Of a stretch of DNA of 64,000 nt, positions 41,663 through 54,954 are shown in pieces. The stretch comes from an uncultured Christensenella sp. (lineage in GTDB: Bacteria; Bacillota; Clostridia; Christensenellales; Pumilibacteraceae), in contig CATLHE010000002.1 of NCBI GenBank assembly GCA_949948895.1, positions 92,501 to 156,500 of the forward strand. Direction: 5' to 3'. Made by a program: the position numbers and the translations under genes. Under the pieces are notes generated by a model. The model ran no database searches and had not been told where the DNA came from. It saw only the letters and a program-made list of their open reading frames with translations. Positions within the stretch are counted from its first letter, which is position 1, and every line of letters starts with the position of its first letter.

Positions 41663-44083
41663 GTGGCAAATTCAATCGTTTCGGCGGTGTTTACCGACTT
41701 CTCGACAGTTAAGGTCCGCACCAAGCGCAAAGTAACGGACAAGTCCGTTTTTACCGTGCGCGATCAAGACGGCACGACCCTTCCCGTGCTCGCCCCGCAT
41801 AGAAAAAAACGCGCGTGCGCCGAAGCGTTTGAGTGTTCGACGGCGGTGGGCAAGACCGAGTTCGATATCAAGCTCGACTGCGAGATCGATATCCAAAAGA
41901 CCTATACCGTTGCCGACGAGTCGGGCATTTTCGACCCCTCGCCGATACGGCTGTACAAGCTGTTCGGCACGCGCACGTTCGACGATAAATACTATTACGA
42001 CGGTCCGCTCGGCGCGCTGTGCTCAAAAACGCGAACGGCGTTTGTCGTATGGTCGCCAGTAGCTAAGTCGGTCACGCTCAACGTGTACGAAACGGCTAGC
42101 GGCGCGGAAAAGACCGAGTACAAAATGACCCGCGGCGCGCGCGGCGAGTACGGCGCGATAATCGACGGCAACCTTTCGGGCAAGTATTACACGTATACCG
42201 TCGTCACGCTCGGCACGGCAAAAGAAGTAGTAGACCCGTACGCCGTCAGCCTCAACGCCGACGGCAAGCGCGGAATGATAATCGATATTACGACGCTCAA
42301 CCCCGACGGCTGGAACGAACAGGCGCGCCCCACGCTTAAAGCGTATACAGACGCAGTGGTATACGAAGCGCACCTTCGCGATCTTACCATACACGAAAGC
42401 TCCAACGTAACGCCCGAAAACCGCGGCAAGTATATGGGTCTTACCGAGCGCGGCACGCATGACAGACCTACTGCGCTCGACCGCATATCCGAGTTAGGCG
42501 TCACCGCCGTGCATTTTCAGCCGCTGTATGATTTCGGCTCGGTAAAAGAAGATTTTTCGCGCGCCACGTTCGACAGGCGCGGCGAGTATAACTGGGGCTA
42601 CGACCCGCTCAACTACAACGCGCCCGAGGGCTCGTATTCGTCAGACCCGAACGACGGAACAACGCGCGTTATAGAGATGAAGCAAATGATAGCGGCGCTC
42701 CACAACGCAGGTATCTGCGTAGTCATGGACGTAGTGTATAATCACGTTTTCGATGCGGCAAGCTCCAACTTCGAAGCTCTCGTACCAGATTATTACTTCC
42801 GCATGACCGCAGGCGGAGATTACAGCGACGGCTCGGCTTGCGGCAACGAGACCGCGTCCGACCACGCCATGTTCCGCAGATTCATTATCGATTCGGTCGT
42901 GCATTGGGCGCGCGATTACCGCATAGACGGGTTTCGGTTCGATCTCATGGGCTTGCACGACGTAGACACGATGAACGCCGTGTACGCCGCGCTTTTCGCC
43001 GTCAATCCGCATACCGTCGTTTACGGCGAGGGCTGGACGGCAGGCGCTTGCGGGCTTGACGAAGGAATGCAAGCGGTAAAAGCCAACGCCGAAAAAATGC
43101 CGAACATAGCGTTTTTCAACGATATAATTCGCGACGGACTAAAAGGCAGCGTGTTCGAGCCGAAAGACACAGGGTTTGTAAACGGCAGCCATAAATGCGC
43201 CGCAGTGTACGTCGGCGCGGCGGGCGGCACCGACGCAGTAGGGGAAGACATGTATTGCGCTGTAAACGACGGCGCGAAAGCGTTTGCCGCATCGCCTATA
43301 CAGAGCGTAAACTACGTTTCGGCGCACGACAACGCGACGCTGTGGGATAAACTCAACGCGTCGGTAAATGCCGATACGGACACGCTAAAAGCAATGAACA
43401 GGCTTGCCGCCGTCTCGGTGTTTACGAGCCAAGGCATGGCGTTCATACTTGCGGGCGAGGAAATGCAACGGAGCAAGCCCGCGTCGCGCGAGCTCGAAAA
43501 CGAATGCGTCGCGTACATGACCGCGCCCGATTATTATTTCTCGGAAAACTCTTACAGATCGCCCGATTCGGTAAACGCGATAGATTGGACGTTGGCAGAC
43601 AAAAACGCCGATACCGTGGGATTTTACAAAGCGCTCATCGGCATTAAAAAATCGTTCGCGCAGTTCGCGATAACAAATACCGATAAGCTAAAATCCTGTC
43701 TCGTGATAAAAGACACCGACCTCGGCGACGGAGTGGCGGCGTATGCCGTGAAAGACCCCGAAAGCGACGAGTACGCTGTCTTGGCGTTTAACGCAACAGA
43801 CCGCGCCGTGCGCGTGAGCGTTCCGAAAGGCGAGTACAAAGTATACGTAAACGGGGACAGCGCGACCGCCGATAAAGCCGCGCCGCTGTCCGTATTCTAC
43901 GGCGATACGATAACAGTCGCGCCGCTGTCTTCGATCGTCATGACGGGCGAACTCGACCGACGCGCGGTAGACGAGTGGTCGTATTCGGTGTCACACGGCA
44001 AAAGCGCGAAAGCTTCGGAAGGCGACTTTTCGGCGGCGAAACGGCTGGGCATAGAACTGCCCGATACCGTAGTCATCAAATGA
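41663..44083 (+). CDS. Type I pullulanase, cytosolic paralogue
   Basis: An 806-residue debranching enzyme without signal peptide or CBM41, so it should act inside the cell on imported branched oligosaccharides or glycogen. The start is a GTG at 41663, 7 nt after GGAGG. It is colinear with the secreted enzyme from its N-terminal beta domain on: CBM48-like domain, YNWGYDPLNYNAPEGSYSSD, nucleophile Asp427 in FRFDLMG, Glu456 in YGEGW, Asp556 in SAHDN. Long stretches are nearly identical to the secreted copy, which points to a gene duplication with loss or gain of the export and binding modules. It has its own promoter and no clear terminator. Confidence 0.93.
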   Translation: MANSIVSAVFTDFSTVKVRTKRKVTDKSVFTVRDQDGTTLPVLAPHRKKRACAEAFECSTAVGKTEFDIKLDCEIDIQKTYTVADESGIFDPSPIRLYKLFGTRTFDDKYYYDGPLGALCSKTRTAFVVWSPVAKSVTLNVYETASGAEKTEYKMTRGARGEYGAIIDGNLSGKYYTYTVVTLGTAKEVVDPYAVSLNADGKRGMIIDITTLNPDGWNEQARPTLKAYTDAVVYEAHLRDLTIHESSNVTPENRGKYMGLTERGTHDRPTALDRISELGVTAVHFQPLYDFGSVKEDFSRATFDRRGEYNWGYDPLNYNAPEGSYSSDPNDGTTRVIEMKQMIAALHNAGICVVMDVVYNHVFDAASSNFEALVPDYYFRMTAGGDYSDGSACGNETASDHAMFRRFIIDSVVHWARDYRIDGFRFDLMGLHDVDTMNAVYAALFAVNPHTVVYGEGWTAGACGLDEGMQAVKANAEKMPNIAFFNDIIRDGLKGSVFEPKDTGFVNGSHKCAAVYVGAAGGTDAVGEDMYCAVNDGAKAFAASPIQSVNYVSAHDNATLWDKLNASVNADTDTLKAMNRLAAVSVFTSQGMAFILAGEEMQRSKPASRELENECVAYMTAPDYYFSENSYRSPDSVNAIDWTLADKNADTVGFYKALIGIKKSFAQFAITNTDKLKSCLVIKDTDLGDGVAAYAVKDPESDEYAVLAFNATDRAVRVSVPKGEYKVYVNGDSATADKAAPLSVFYGDTITVAPLSSIVMTGELDRRAVDEWSYSVSHGKSAKASEGDFSAAKRLGIELPDTVVIK

Positions 44084-44196
44084 GCGTCGCGTGAGAAAAG
44101 CCGCGCGCTTATAATGTTCGGCGGTTTGCCCGTCGCGCGATATTATGAATGTGCGCAAAAAATCCGAAAATTTTTAAAAATATATGTTAAAATAGT

Positions 44197-44225
44197 TTGA
44201 CTTAATGGACAAACCGTGTTAAAAT
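44197..44225 (+). promoter_or_regulatory. Promoter of rpoBC
   Basis: TTGACT (44197-44202), 17 bp, extended -10 TGTTAAAAT (TAAAAT 44220-44225). A second extended -10 (TGTTAAAAT ending at 44193) may give a weaker upstream start. The leader is about 220 nt. Confidence 0.7.
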
Positions 44226-44326
44226 GTAAAAATGCGTTAGTATGCCAATTATTGCGTATAGGCGTAACTTCTTTTTAAAAGAGAATAGTTCGGTTGCTAA
44301 TCAATGCTTTAATTTAATAACGGACT

Positions 44327-44358
44327 ACGGAACGGCACAGAGGTGTTGCTCCGTTTTT
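44327..44358 (+). terminator. Terminator-like hairpin inside the rpoB leader (possible attenuator)
   Basis: ACGGA (44327-44331) pairs with TCCGT (44350-44354); an inner GCAC/GTGT pairing supports it, and TTTTT follows. It lies between the promoter and rpoB, so it could cause premature termination. Confidence 0.5.
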
Positions 44359-44452
44359 GCGCGTTAAATTTCAGCGAAGAAAATACCGCCGTGTTCGCGG
44401 TTTTTCGGGCGGATATCCGCGTTCTTATGAAAATAACCTTTTAGGAGTATGT

Positions 44453-47400
44453 ATGGTTGACAGAAAGATTACTAAGGTCAAGTACGGAAATACCGAGCGC
44501 ATATCGTTTGCTCAGATCCACGAGGTCATCGATATGCCGGACTTGGTCGAAGTGCAGAAAAAGTCCTACAATGATTTCATCGATAACGGGATCAAAGAGG
44601 TTCTGCGCGATTTTTCGCCTATTACCGATTACAGTAACCGCGTCGAATTGTTCTTTGAGGATTATTCGCTCGGTTATCGCGAGGGGAATAATCAAAAGCG
44701 CAACTATACCGAAAAGGAGTGCAAGGATCGCGACGCGACTTTCGCCGTGCCGCTTTACGTAAAAGTAAGGCTGAGAAACTGCGAGACCGACGAGTCCACG
44801 CGTTCGGAAGTATACATGGGCGATCTGCCCAGAATGACCCCTACGGGTTCGTTCATTATAAACGGTGCGGAGCGCGTCGTCGTCAGCCAGCTCGTGCGTT
44901 CGCCCGGCGTATATTTCGATTACAAAAAAGACGTTAAAACGGGGCAGGCGCATTACAGCGCGCAAAACATTCCTTCGCGCGGCGCGTGGTTGGAATTCGA
45001 AGAGGATTCTTCTGGCGTGCTGTGGGTGCGTGTGGACCGTCAGAAAAAGGTGCTCGCCACCGTACTGCTCAGCTGTCTTTCCGCCGTCACCGACGCGGGC
45101 TTCGGCACGGACGACAAGCTTAAAGAGATATTCCATAACGATCCGATGATAGACGTGACGTGCGCGCGTTACGCTGACAAAGAGGACAAGCCTGCGCTCG
45201 ACGAGGAGCGCGCGCTGTACGAGCTCAACCATAAGCTCAGAAGCGGCGAGACTCCCACGATCGACTCCATCAAGAGCTTTATTTACGGCATGTTCTTCGA
45301 CCGCCGCAAGTACGATCTTTCGCGCGTCGGTCGTTACAAGTACAACAAAAAGCTCGCGCTTCGTTACCGCGTGGACGGTTACCGCGTAGCCAAGGACGTT
45401 ATCGACGAGGACGGCATAGTATACGCCCGCGCCGAGAACAAAGAGCTTCACACTTCGGCGGACATACTCACCGAAGAACTTGCCGTCAAGATCCAGAACG
45501 CGGGTATCAACGAGATATCCGTTCTCGACGAAAACGGTAAAGAGTTCACCGTCATTTCCAATAACCACGTCGATCTTGCGGGGTATATCGACGTAGACCC
45601 CCGTTCCATCGGCATAAACGAAATGGTCTATTATCCCGTGCTCAAAGAGCTCATGGCGGAAGCCGACGGCGACCGCGCCAAGCTCGCAGACCTCTGCGCG
45701 GCGCATATAGACGACCTTATAGTCAAGCACATCGTAGTAGAGGACGTCATCTCGACGGTCAACTACATCATGGGACTTCACCGCGGCTTCGGCTGCTGCG
45801 ACAATATCGACCACCTCGGCAACCGCAGAGTGCGCTCGGTGGGCGAACTTTTGCAAAACCAATTCCGTATCGGTATGTCGCGCTTGGAGCGCGTCGTTCG
45901 CGAGCGCATGCAGATACAAGCCGAGTCCGAGCTCACGGCACAAACGCTGATCAACGTTCGCCCTGTGTCGAGCGCGATAAAAGAATTCTTCGGCTCGTCG
46001 CAGCTCTCGCAGTTCATGGACGAGACCAACCCCATTGCCGAGCTCACGCACAAGCGCAAGCTGTCCGCGCTCGGTCCTGGCGGTCTCAACCGCGAGCACG
46101 TTACCTTTGAGGTACGTGACGTTCACTATACGCACTACTCGCGTATGTGCCCGATAGAGACGCCCGAAGGTCAGAATATCGGTCTTATCTCGTCGCTTAC
46201 GAGCTATGCGCGTATCAACGAGTACGGCTATATCGAAGCGCCGTACCGCAAAGTCGATAAAGCGACGCATACCGTTACCGATACCGTAGACTACCTGCCC
46301 GCGGACGAAGAAGACAGATATATGATAGCGCAGGCGAGCGAACCGCTCGACGAGAACAATCACTTTGTCAAGCAGCGCGTCATGATGCGTTACCGCGATC
46401 TTATAGGCGAGGTTTCCAGCGACCGTATCGATTACGTAGACGTATCGCCGCGCCAAATGGTCTCGGTAGCTACCGCGCTTATACCGTTCCTTGAAAACGA
46501 CGACTCGCACCGTGCACTGATGGCGTCCAACATGCAGCGTCAGGCTGTTCCGCTTCTCAAGACTGAAGCGCCCATCGTCGGTACGGGTATCGAGCATAAG
46601 ATAGCTTACGACTCGGGCGTTATGATAATAGCGCGCGAGGCGGGCGTCGTCGATTACGTGGACGCCGAGCGCATCGTCGTCAACGAGAACGGCGGTAACC
46701 GTCAGATGTATATACTCAAAAAGTTTGTCGGTTCCAACCAAGGCACTTGCATAAATCAGCGTCCCATCGTCAAAAAAGGCGAGACGGTCAAAAAAGGACA
46801 AGTGCTTGCCGACGGACATTCCACGTCGCACGCAGAGCTCGCGCTCGGTAAAAATATTCTCGTAGGATTTATGGGCTGGGAAGGCTACAACTACGAGGAC
46901 GCTATACTTATCAGCGAGCGTATAGCAAAAGACGACGTATTCACATCCATTCACATAATGAAGCACGAGACCGAAGCGCGAGACACCAAGCTCGGCGCGG
47001 AGGAGATCACCCGCGACATTCCCAACGTAAGCCCCGAGGCGCTTCGTAACCTCGACGAGGACGGTATCATCCGCGTGGGCGCGGAGGTCGATGCGGGCGA
47101 TATACTCGTAGGTAAAGTCACGCCCAAGGGCGAGACCGATCTCACGCCCGAAGAGCGCCTTCTTCGCGCTATATTCGGTGACAAAGCGAGAGAAGTCCGC
47201 GATACTTCGCTCAAAGTTCCGCACGGCGAGGGCGGTATAGTAGTAGACGTTAAGGTCTTCACCCGCGCCAACCGCGACGAAATGAAGCCGGGCGTAAACA
47301 AGCTCGTGCGCGTTTATATCGCTCAAAAACGTAAGATATCCGTCGGTGATAAGATGGCGGGACGCCACGGCAATAAGGGCGTCGTTTCGCGCGTTCTTCC

Positions 47401-48328
47401 CGAAGAGGATATGCCGTTCATGGCGGACGGCACGCCGTTGCAGATAGTTCTTAACCCGCTCGGCGTTCCCAGCCGTATGAATATCGGACAGGTGCTCGAA
47501 GTCCACTTGGGTCTCGTAGCCAAAGCGCTCGGCTGGAAGGTCGCGACGCCCGTATTCGACGGCGCCATAGAATCGGATATACAAAAACTGCTTGCTGAAA
47601 ACGGCTACGTTTCGCCCGACGGCGAGGTAGACGGAAAGATACAGATGTACGACGGTCGCACGGGCGAACCTTTCGAGAACCGCGCTACGGTCGGATATAT
47701 GTACATGCTCAAGCTTATCCACCTTGTTGACGACAAGATGCACGCGCGTTCCACCGGTCCGTACTCGCTCGTCACGCAACAGCCTCTCGGCGGTAAAGCG
47801 CAGAACGGCGGTCAGCGTTTCGGTGAGATGGAGGTTTGGGCGTTGTACGCATACGGCGCGGCGAACGTGCTGCAAGAGATAATGACCGTCAAGTCCGACG
47901 ACGTTACCGGAAGAAGCAAGACTTACGACAGCATCATCCGCGGTATGGACATCTCCGAACCGGGCGTTCCCGAATCGTTCAAGGTTCTTATCAAAGAACT
48001 TCAGGCGCTCGCGCTCGACGTCAAAGTGCTTACCGAGGACAAGGAAGAGATAGGTATCAAAGAACTGATGGACGACGAGCCCGTCATGTACGATACCGAG
48101 CCTACTCCCAAGCATTACGACGGCAGTATGTTCGAGGGCGACGAGGATATGGACAGCGATATACTCGGCGGTCTTACCGACGACGAGGACGACCTTGACG
48201 ACGGCGACGACGAAGAGGGCAGCTTGTTCGAAGAAGAAGTAACTCTCGGCGACGACCCGTTCGCCAACAACGATATCGACGACGACCCGTTCGGTGACAG
48301 CGATACCGACGACGACAAAGCCGAGTAA
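44453..48328 (+). CDS. rpoB: DNA-directed RNA polymerase subunit beta
   Basis: Catalytic beta subunit of RNA polymerase. The start is ATG 44453 because AGGAG lies 5 nt upstream; an in-frame extension to 44357 would cross the leader and lacks a site. The 1291-residue protein has the conserved landmarks: the rifampicin region ([20 protein letters not shown] then [10 protein letters not shown]), the [18 protein letters not shown] segment, and [15 protein letters not shown]. The last ~60 residues are an acidic Asp/Glu tail. It is followed by rpoC 13 bp later. Unlike most Bacillota, rplJ-rplL are not upstream: a pullulanase gene is. TTA, CTA and TCA codons are absent from the whole gene. Confidence 0.98.
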   Translation: MVDRKITKVKYGNTERISFAQIHEVIDMPDLVEVQKKSYNDFIDNGIKEVLRDFSPITDYSNRVELFFEDYSLGYREGNNQKRNYTEKECKDRDATFAVPLYVKVRLRNCETDESTRSEVYMGDLPRMTPTGSFIINGAERVVVSQLVRSPGVYFDYKKDVKTGQAHYSAQNIPSRGAWLEFEEDSSGVLWVRVDRQKKVLATVLLSCLSAVTDAGFGTDDKLKEIFHNDPMIDVTCARYADKEDKPALDEERALYELNHKLRSGETPTIDSIKSFIYGMFFDRRKYDLSRVGRYKYNKKLALRYRVDGYRVAKDVIDEDGIVYARAENKELHTSADILTEELAVKIQNAGINEISVLDENGKEFTVISNNHVDLAGYIDVDPRSIGINEMVYYPVLKELMAEADGDRAKLADLCAAHIDDLIVKHIVVEDVISTVNYIMGLHRGFGCCDNIDHLGNRRVRSVGELLQNQFRIGMSRLERVVRERMQIQAESELTAQTLINVRPVSSAIKEFFGSSQLSQFMDETNPIAELTHKRKLSALGPGGLNREHVTFEVRDVHYTHYSRMCPIETPEGQNIGLISSLTSYARINEYGYIEAPYRKVDKATHTVTDTVDYLPADEEDRYMIAQASEPLDENNHFVKQRVMMRYRDLIGEVSSDRIDYVDVSPRQMVSVATALIPFLENDDSHRALMASNMQRQAVPLLKTEAPIVGTGIEHKIAYDSGVMIIAREAGVVDYVDAERIVVNENGGNRQMYILKKFVGSNQGTCINQRPIVKKGETVKKGQVLADGHSTSHAELALGKNILVGFMGWEGYNYEDAILISERIAKDDVFTSIHIMKHETEARDTKLGAEEITRDIPNVSPEALRNLDEDGIIRVGAEVDAGDILVGKVTPKGETDLTPEERLLRAIFGDKAREVRDTSLKVPHGEGGIVVDVKVFTRANRDEMKPGVNKLVRVYIAQKRKISVGDKMAGRHGNKGVVSRVLPEEDMPFMADGTPLQIVLNPLGVPSRMNIGQVLEVHLGLVAKALGWKVATPVFDGAIESDIQKLLAENGYVSPDGEVDGKIQMYDGRTGEPFENRATVGYMYMLKLIHLVDDKMHARSTGPYSLVTQQPLGGKAQNGGQRFGEMEVWALYAYGAANVLQEIMTVKSDDVTGRSKTYDSIIRGMDISEPGVPESFKVLIKELQALALDVKVLTEDKEEIGIKELMDDEPVMYDTEPTPKHYDGSMFEGDEDMDSDILGGLTDDEDDLDDGDDEEGSLFEEEVTLGDDPFANNDIDDDPFGDSDTDDDKAE

Positions 48329-48341
48329 AGGAGAACGAGCG

Positions 48342-51974
<3,633 letters not shown>

Positions 51975-51994
51975 AAGTTAATACGTTCAAACCC

Positions 51995-52026
51995 AAAACG
52001 GCGACGCAATAGCGTCGCCGTTTTTT
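51995..52026 (+). terminator. Terminator of rpoBC
   Basis: Perfect 13-bp stem AAAACGGCGACGC/GCGTCGCCGTTTT with an AATA loop and six T. Confidence 0.93.
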
Positions 52027-52035
52027 AAACCAAGA

Positions 52036-52077
52036 TCTGTCGTAAGCCAAAGGCTTGGAGAATGTCGTGTGTTGACG
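52036..52077. repeat. Single dispersed repeat unit after rpoC
   Basis: AAGCCAAAGGCTTGGAGAA followed by TGTCGTGTGTTGACGCG, the reverse orientation of the CACGACA/CCAAGCC unit found between the starch genes. Confidence 0.75.
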
Positions 52078-52127
52078 CGAAGCGAATTTTAGCGTTACGC
52101 TCGATCAAGTTTAAATGACAATTTAAA

Positions 52128-52159
52128 ATGCTGTCATAAGTAAAAGCTTATGGCAGCAT
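52128..52159 (-). terminator. Terminator of the AT-rich membrane protein gene
   Basis: ATGCTGTCATAAG (52128-52140) pairs with CTTATGGCAGCAT (52147-52159) with one G-U pair; on the minus strand it is followed by TTTTAAAT. Confidence 0.8.
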
Positions 52160-52197
52160 ATTTTATTGTAGATAATATTAAGCATGTTTAACACGAA

Positions 52198-53286
52198 CTA
52201 TTTAGGCAGATATTTTTTCTTATTTTTATTATAAATAATAAATAAGCAAATAGAAACTGTGAAGGTGATTATTGTAAGTGATAGAAAAGTATAAGAAATA
52301 ATGTGTTTTGTCAAGTAATTGTCATTATGTGCTTTTTCGTAGTCGGCAACGGTTAAATATATTTTTTCATCATCTGCAATGTAGGATACTTCGAGTCGTC
52401 CCCTATCATCGGTGTATGCAATTTTTAATTGGAGCTTGTTACCTTTGGATAGTATCTTTTTGGGGTCGCCTTTAACTTTGGACTCGACAATGTTGCTCAA
52501 ACAATAAATATTACTGTCTTCTTCTATAGTGAATTCGTATAATGTTCCGCCTCTTCCACCGTGAATTGTACAATTCTTTACAGTCACTGTTGCGTCATAA
52601 TGAAGATAGTCTGTTGTTTCCGGCAATAGAAAGGTTAGAAGTGTCATGGCAATACATGCTATGCATACAAATGCCAAGCCAAATGCATTATCTCCGATTT
52701 TAATGTTTCTATAATATTTGCTTTTTTTAAATTCTTGTGTAATTTCATCCGGTATAGGAGGAATAGATTTGTTTTCTAATATTTGTTTGACTTTAAATGA
52801 GTTGTTATCGTTTATATCGAATATCGAAAATATGGGTAAACCGAATGCGTTATAAAAATTTAATGACGTCCTTATGGCGCCGCAAAATCCATAATACTTT
52901 ATGTCAAAGTAGGATATTAATGTATCACGTTTAAAAATGCACGCATTAGTGATGGAAGAATCGCGTAAGACAATATATCCGTATTTAATAGCAATAGCGG
53001 CTTGAAAGAGTATGTAGCAAAATACAAAAATAATTGATGTTCCGATTATGCCTCCTGCAAATTTTGAATATTTATAGCAGAGAGATCCGCAAAGAATTAA
53101 GCCCGCATATAAAATCGATCCCAGTATAATTAGCGCAGAGACTTCGCGAAAACTACCGTATTTGCTTATAGTAAGTAACCCGCTCTTATTTCTGCGCTTA
53201 TCTTTTTTTCGCATCAATATAAAAAACAATATGAAATATAAAAAAATTACCGATGCGTATATAATTGTGAGAACCATTAGCTCCAT
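52198..53286 (-). CDS. AT-rich integral membrane protein, function unknown
   Basis: Unrecognised 362-residue protein. Hydrophobic segments are near the N-terminus (about residues 5-25), about 50-70 and 80-105, about 205-225 and 325-350; between the last two lies an external domain rich in beta-type sequence (residues 230-315). Base and codon use differ sharply from all neighbours: it is very AT-rich and uses codons such as TTA freely that core genes avoid, which suggests recent acquisition. The promoter is so close to the ATG (6 nt) that the mRNA should be leaderless; a nearby GGAG lies after the ATG. A later ATG at codon 4 is a possible alternative start. Confidence 0.7.
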   Translation of the reverse strand: MELMVLTIIYASVIFLYFILFFILMRKKDKRRNKSGLLTISKYGSFREVSALIILGSILYAGLILCGSLCYKYSKFAGGIIGTSIIFVFCYILFQAAIAIKYGYIVLRDSSITNACIFKRDTLISYFDIKYYGFCGAIRTSLNFYNAFGLPIFSIFDINDNNSFKVKQILENKSIPPIPDEITQEFKKSKYYRNIKIGDNAFGLAFVCIACIAMTLLTFLLPETTDYLHYDATVTVKNCTIHGGRGGTLYEFTIEEDSNIYCLSNIVESKVKGDPKKILSKGNKLQLKIAYTDDRGRLEVSYIADDEKIYLTVADYEKAHNDNYLTKHIISYTFLSLTIITFTVSICLFIIYNKNKKKYLPK

Positions 53287-53292
53287 AATAAT

Positions 53293-53321
53293 ATTATATA
53301 TAAATTTAAACTGTTCCGCAA
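53293..53321 (-). promoter_or_regulatory. Promoter of the AT-rich gene, predicted leaderless
   Basis: On the minus strand TTGCGG (53316-53321), 17 bp, TATAAT (53293-53298), then 6 nt to the ATG at 53286. Confidence 0.6.
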
Positions 53322-53454
53322 TACCTTTTAATCTTGTGAAAGCAGATTTAATTTAATTTTAATCTTTGCAGTAAACATTGCCAACGGCGTTGAATATGTC
53401 GTCGCGAATTACTGCGTAAAGACAAATCAACCTCACGATTTCTATTCAAACATT

Positions 53455-53487
53455 AAATAGCGAAGGCATCAACTGTCTTCGCTATTT
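53455..53487. terminator. Terminator after the zinc-ribbon DUF4190-like gene
   Basis: Perfect 11-bp stem AAATAGCGAAG/CTTCGCTATTT with an 11-nt loop, T-rich on both outer sides, so it can work in both directions. Confidence 0.75.
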
Positions 53488-53499
53488 TTATGTTGTTTG

Positions 53500-53841
53500 T
53501 TAAAGCATCGCTATGACCATAGACCCTACGGTAAGCCAGATTATTCCCCACAGTACCAACGATACTATGCCGATTATAAGTCCCGCGAGCGCAAGTCCGT
53601 TCAGCGAACATTTGTCGCGTTTTGAGTAGGCAATGGCGCTTAGCACTAGCCCTACGATGGACGCTACGCAGTAGAACGCGCCAAGATACAGTGACAACAG
53701 ACTTATTACGAACCCGGCTATGCCCAGCCCGTTCACGGGCAGCTTTTCGGTAGTCACGCGCGCGGCGCCTTGCGCTCCGCCGCAGTGAGGGCAGTACCCC
53801 GTACCGTCCTCGATCGCTTTTCCGCAATTCTTGCAAAACAT
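53500..53841 (-). CDS. Zinc-ribbon membrane protein, DUF4190-like
   Basis: A 113-residue protein: an N-terminal zinc ribbon (CKNCG and CPHCG, residues 3-21) followed by two or three hydrophobic segments with the GIAGFVISLLSLYLG and LNGLALAGLIIGIVSLVLWG pattern of DUF4190. Such proteins are common, small and of unknown function. GGAGG precedes the ATG. It is divergent from an XRE regulator across a region with two matching inverted repeats, so it is probably that regulator's target. Confidence 0.82.
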   Translation of the reverse strand: MFCKNCGKAIEDGTGYCPHCGGAQGAARVTTEKLPVNGLGIAGFVISLLSLYLGAFYCVASIVGLVLSAIAYSKRDKCSLNGLALAGLIIGIVSLVLWGIIWLTVGSMVIAML

Positions 53842-53859
53842 ATATCATCCTCCGTTTAT

Positions 53860-53876
53860 GTACAAATAACTTGTAC
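53860..53876. promoter_or_regulatory. Operator 1 between DUF4190-like and XRE genes
   Basis: GTACAA-ATAAC-TTGTAC: perfect 6-bp half-sites with a 5-bp gap. It has the same design as the site 30 bp away and lies just upstream of the DUF4190-like gene's ribosome site. Confidence 0.65.
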
Positions 53877-53885
53877 TTTATTACA

Positions 53886-53891
53886 TATAAT
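53886..53891 (+). promoter_or_regulatory. -10 box of the XRE gene
   Basis: TATAAT, overlapping the first base of operator 2. The ATG is 29 nt downstream; the -35 is unclear. Confidence 0.5.
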
Positions 53892-53905
53892 ACAAGAAAG
53901 TTGTA
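53891..53905. promoter_or_regulatory. Operator 2 at the XRE promoter
   Basis: TACAA-GAAAG-TTGTA, the same half-sites and gap as operator 1. Centres are 30 bp apart, about three helical turns, fitting cooperative binding by a dimeric repressor. Confidence 0.65.
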
Positions 53906-53920
53906 CTTTTGTCAAGAGAA

Positions 53921-54139
53921 ATGAAAACTAAAATCGCGGAAAATATAAGATTCTACAGGAAGCAGCTTGGGCTCACGCAGGAAGAGCTTGCCGAAAAGCT
54001 CTGCGGAAAAAAGAGTCTCGTATCAAATTACGAGACCGGGTACAGTACACCCGACGTGTATACGCTTTGCAGACTTGCGGAAATATTCGACGTTACTCTC
54101 GACGAGCTCGTCGAGTGGAGCAGTGATACGGATGATTGA
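53921..54139 (+). CDS. XRE-family HTH regulator
   Basis: A 72-residue Cro/C1-type DNA-binding protein: IRFYRKQLGLTQEELAEKLC followed by KKSLVSNYETG and the C-terminal helix LAEIFDVTLDEL. The start is ATG 53921; a TTG 12 nt upstream is in frame but less likely. The ribosome site is weak. Two identical-design inverted repeats lie between it and the divergent zinc-ribbon gene, one over its own -10, which is strong circumstantial evidence for an autorepressor that also controls the neighbour. Confidence 0.85.
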   Translation: MKTKIAENIRFYRKQLGLTQEELAEKLCGKKSLVSNYETGYSTPDVYTLCRLAEIFDVTLDELVEWSSDTDD

Positions 54140-54240
54140 GTGAAAAGCCGTTTTGATAATGTTTGCCTTACGCTTGTATGTAGTCGTGTCGGCGTGATTA
54201 TTAATTTTATGCTACACGAAAGAAGCGGGGTATACTTTAT

Positions 54241-54918
54241 GTTGTCATTCTGAGCCGCAGGCGAAGAATCCAGGCGAACCGCCGCAGAATTGACACACTA
54301 AACAAATGACTCACCCTAATATACCACGCTTTTTTCGGGTGTGCCCTCATTTCGCCGTTCACGCCCACACGCGACAGACGCCAAGCGTAAGGCTTGCGGG
54401 CTTACGCCCTAGATCCTTCGGCTTCGCCTCAGGATGACAGGTATCAATAGTGGGATATTCTGTTTTGCTTTTATTCGGGTGCAGAGCAAAACCAATTATT
54501 CACGCCCACACACGATAGACGCCAAGCCTTTGGCTTGTCATTCCGAGCTTGCGAGGAATCTTTGGCGTAGCCGCAGAACTACAACGCCAAACCACTTGGC
54601 AGCCACCCATGCTCCACAATTATTCGGGTGAAACACAAAACAAACGAGAAAGTCGACACACGACAGAAATCCAAACCGTGTTTGGCGGCGTGCCGTGGTC
54701 GTCACGCCCTACGATTGATTAAAATGTCATTACCTTTCTTTTGTCATTCTGAGCCGCAAGCGAAGAATCTAGGCGATCCGCCGCAGAACGGCAACGCTAA
54801 ACAAACCGACAACCCATAAACACGCATTGCACTTATTCGGGTGTAACGCACAATTATCGACCACGTCAACACACGACAGACGTCCAACATTTGGTTGGCG
54901 CTAAGCATTTGGCTTGCG
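54241..54918. repeat. Mosaic of dispersed intergenic repeats before tilS
   Basis: No gene from 54140 to 54954. Copies include TCATTCTGAGCCGCA blocks with AAGAATC (54245, 54744), CCTTCGGCTTCGCC-CTCAGGATGACA (54413-54440), TCATTCCGAGCTTGCGAGG (54538), four CACACGACAG/CCAAGC units (about 54367, 54506, 54656, 54873), and TTATTCGGGTG blocks (54473, 54622, 54834). The last unit runs into the tilS promoter. Confidence 0.85.
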
Positions 54919-54919
54919 C

Positions 54920-54948
54920 TTGACAGCAAAGGCGATATGTTGTATAAT
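54920..54948 (+). promoter_or_regulatory. Consensus promoter of tilS, predicted leaderless
   Basis: TTGACA (54920-54925), 17 bp, TATAAT (54943-54948). The ATG at 54955 is 6 nt beyond the -10 and has no ribosome site. Confidence 0.85.
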
Positions 54949-54954
54949 CTTGCC

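Noticed and set aside
47700..47740. DnaA-box-like TTATCCACC
   Set aside because: A single near-match inside rpoB coding sequence with no cluster; expected by chance.
54895..54954. Upstream in-frame start for tilS
   Set aside because: The stretch is repeat sequence plus the tilS promoter; the family N-terminus begins at ATG 54955.
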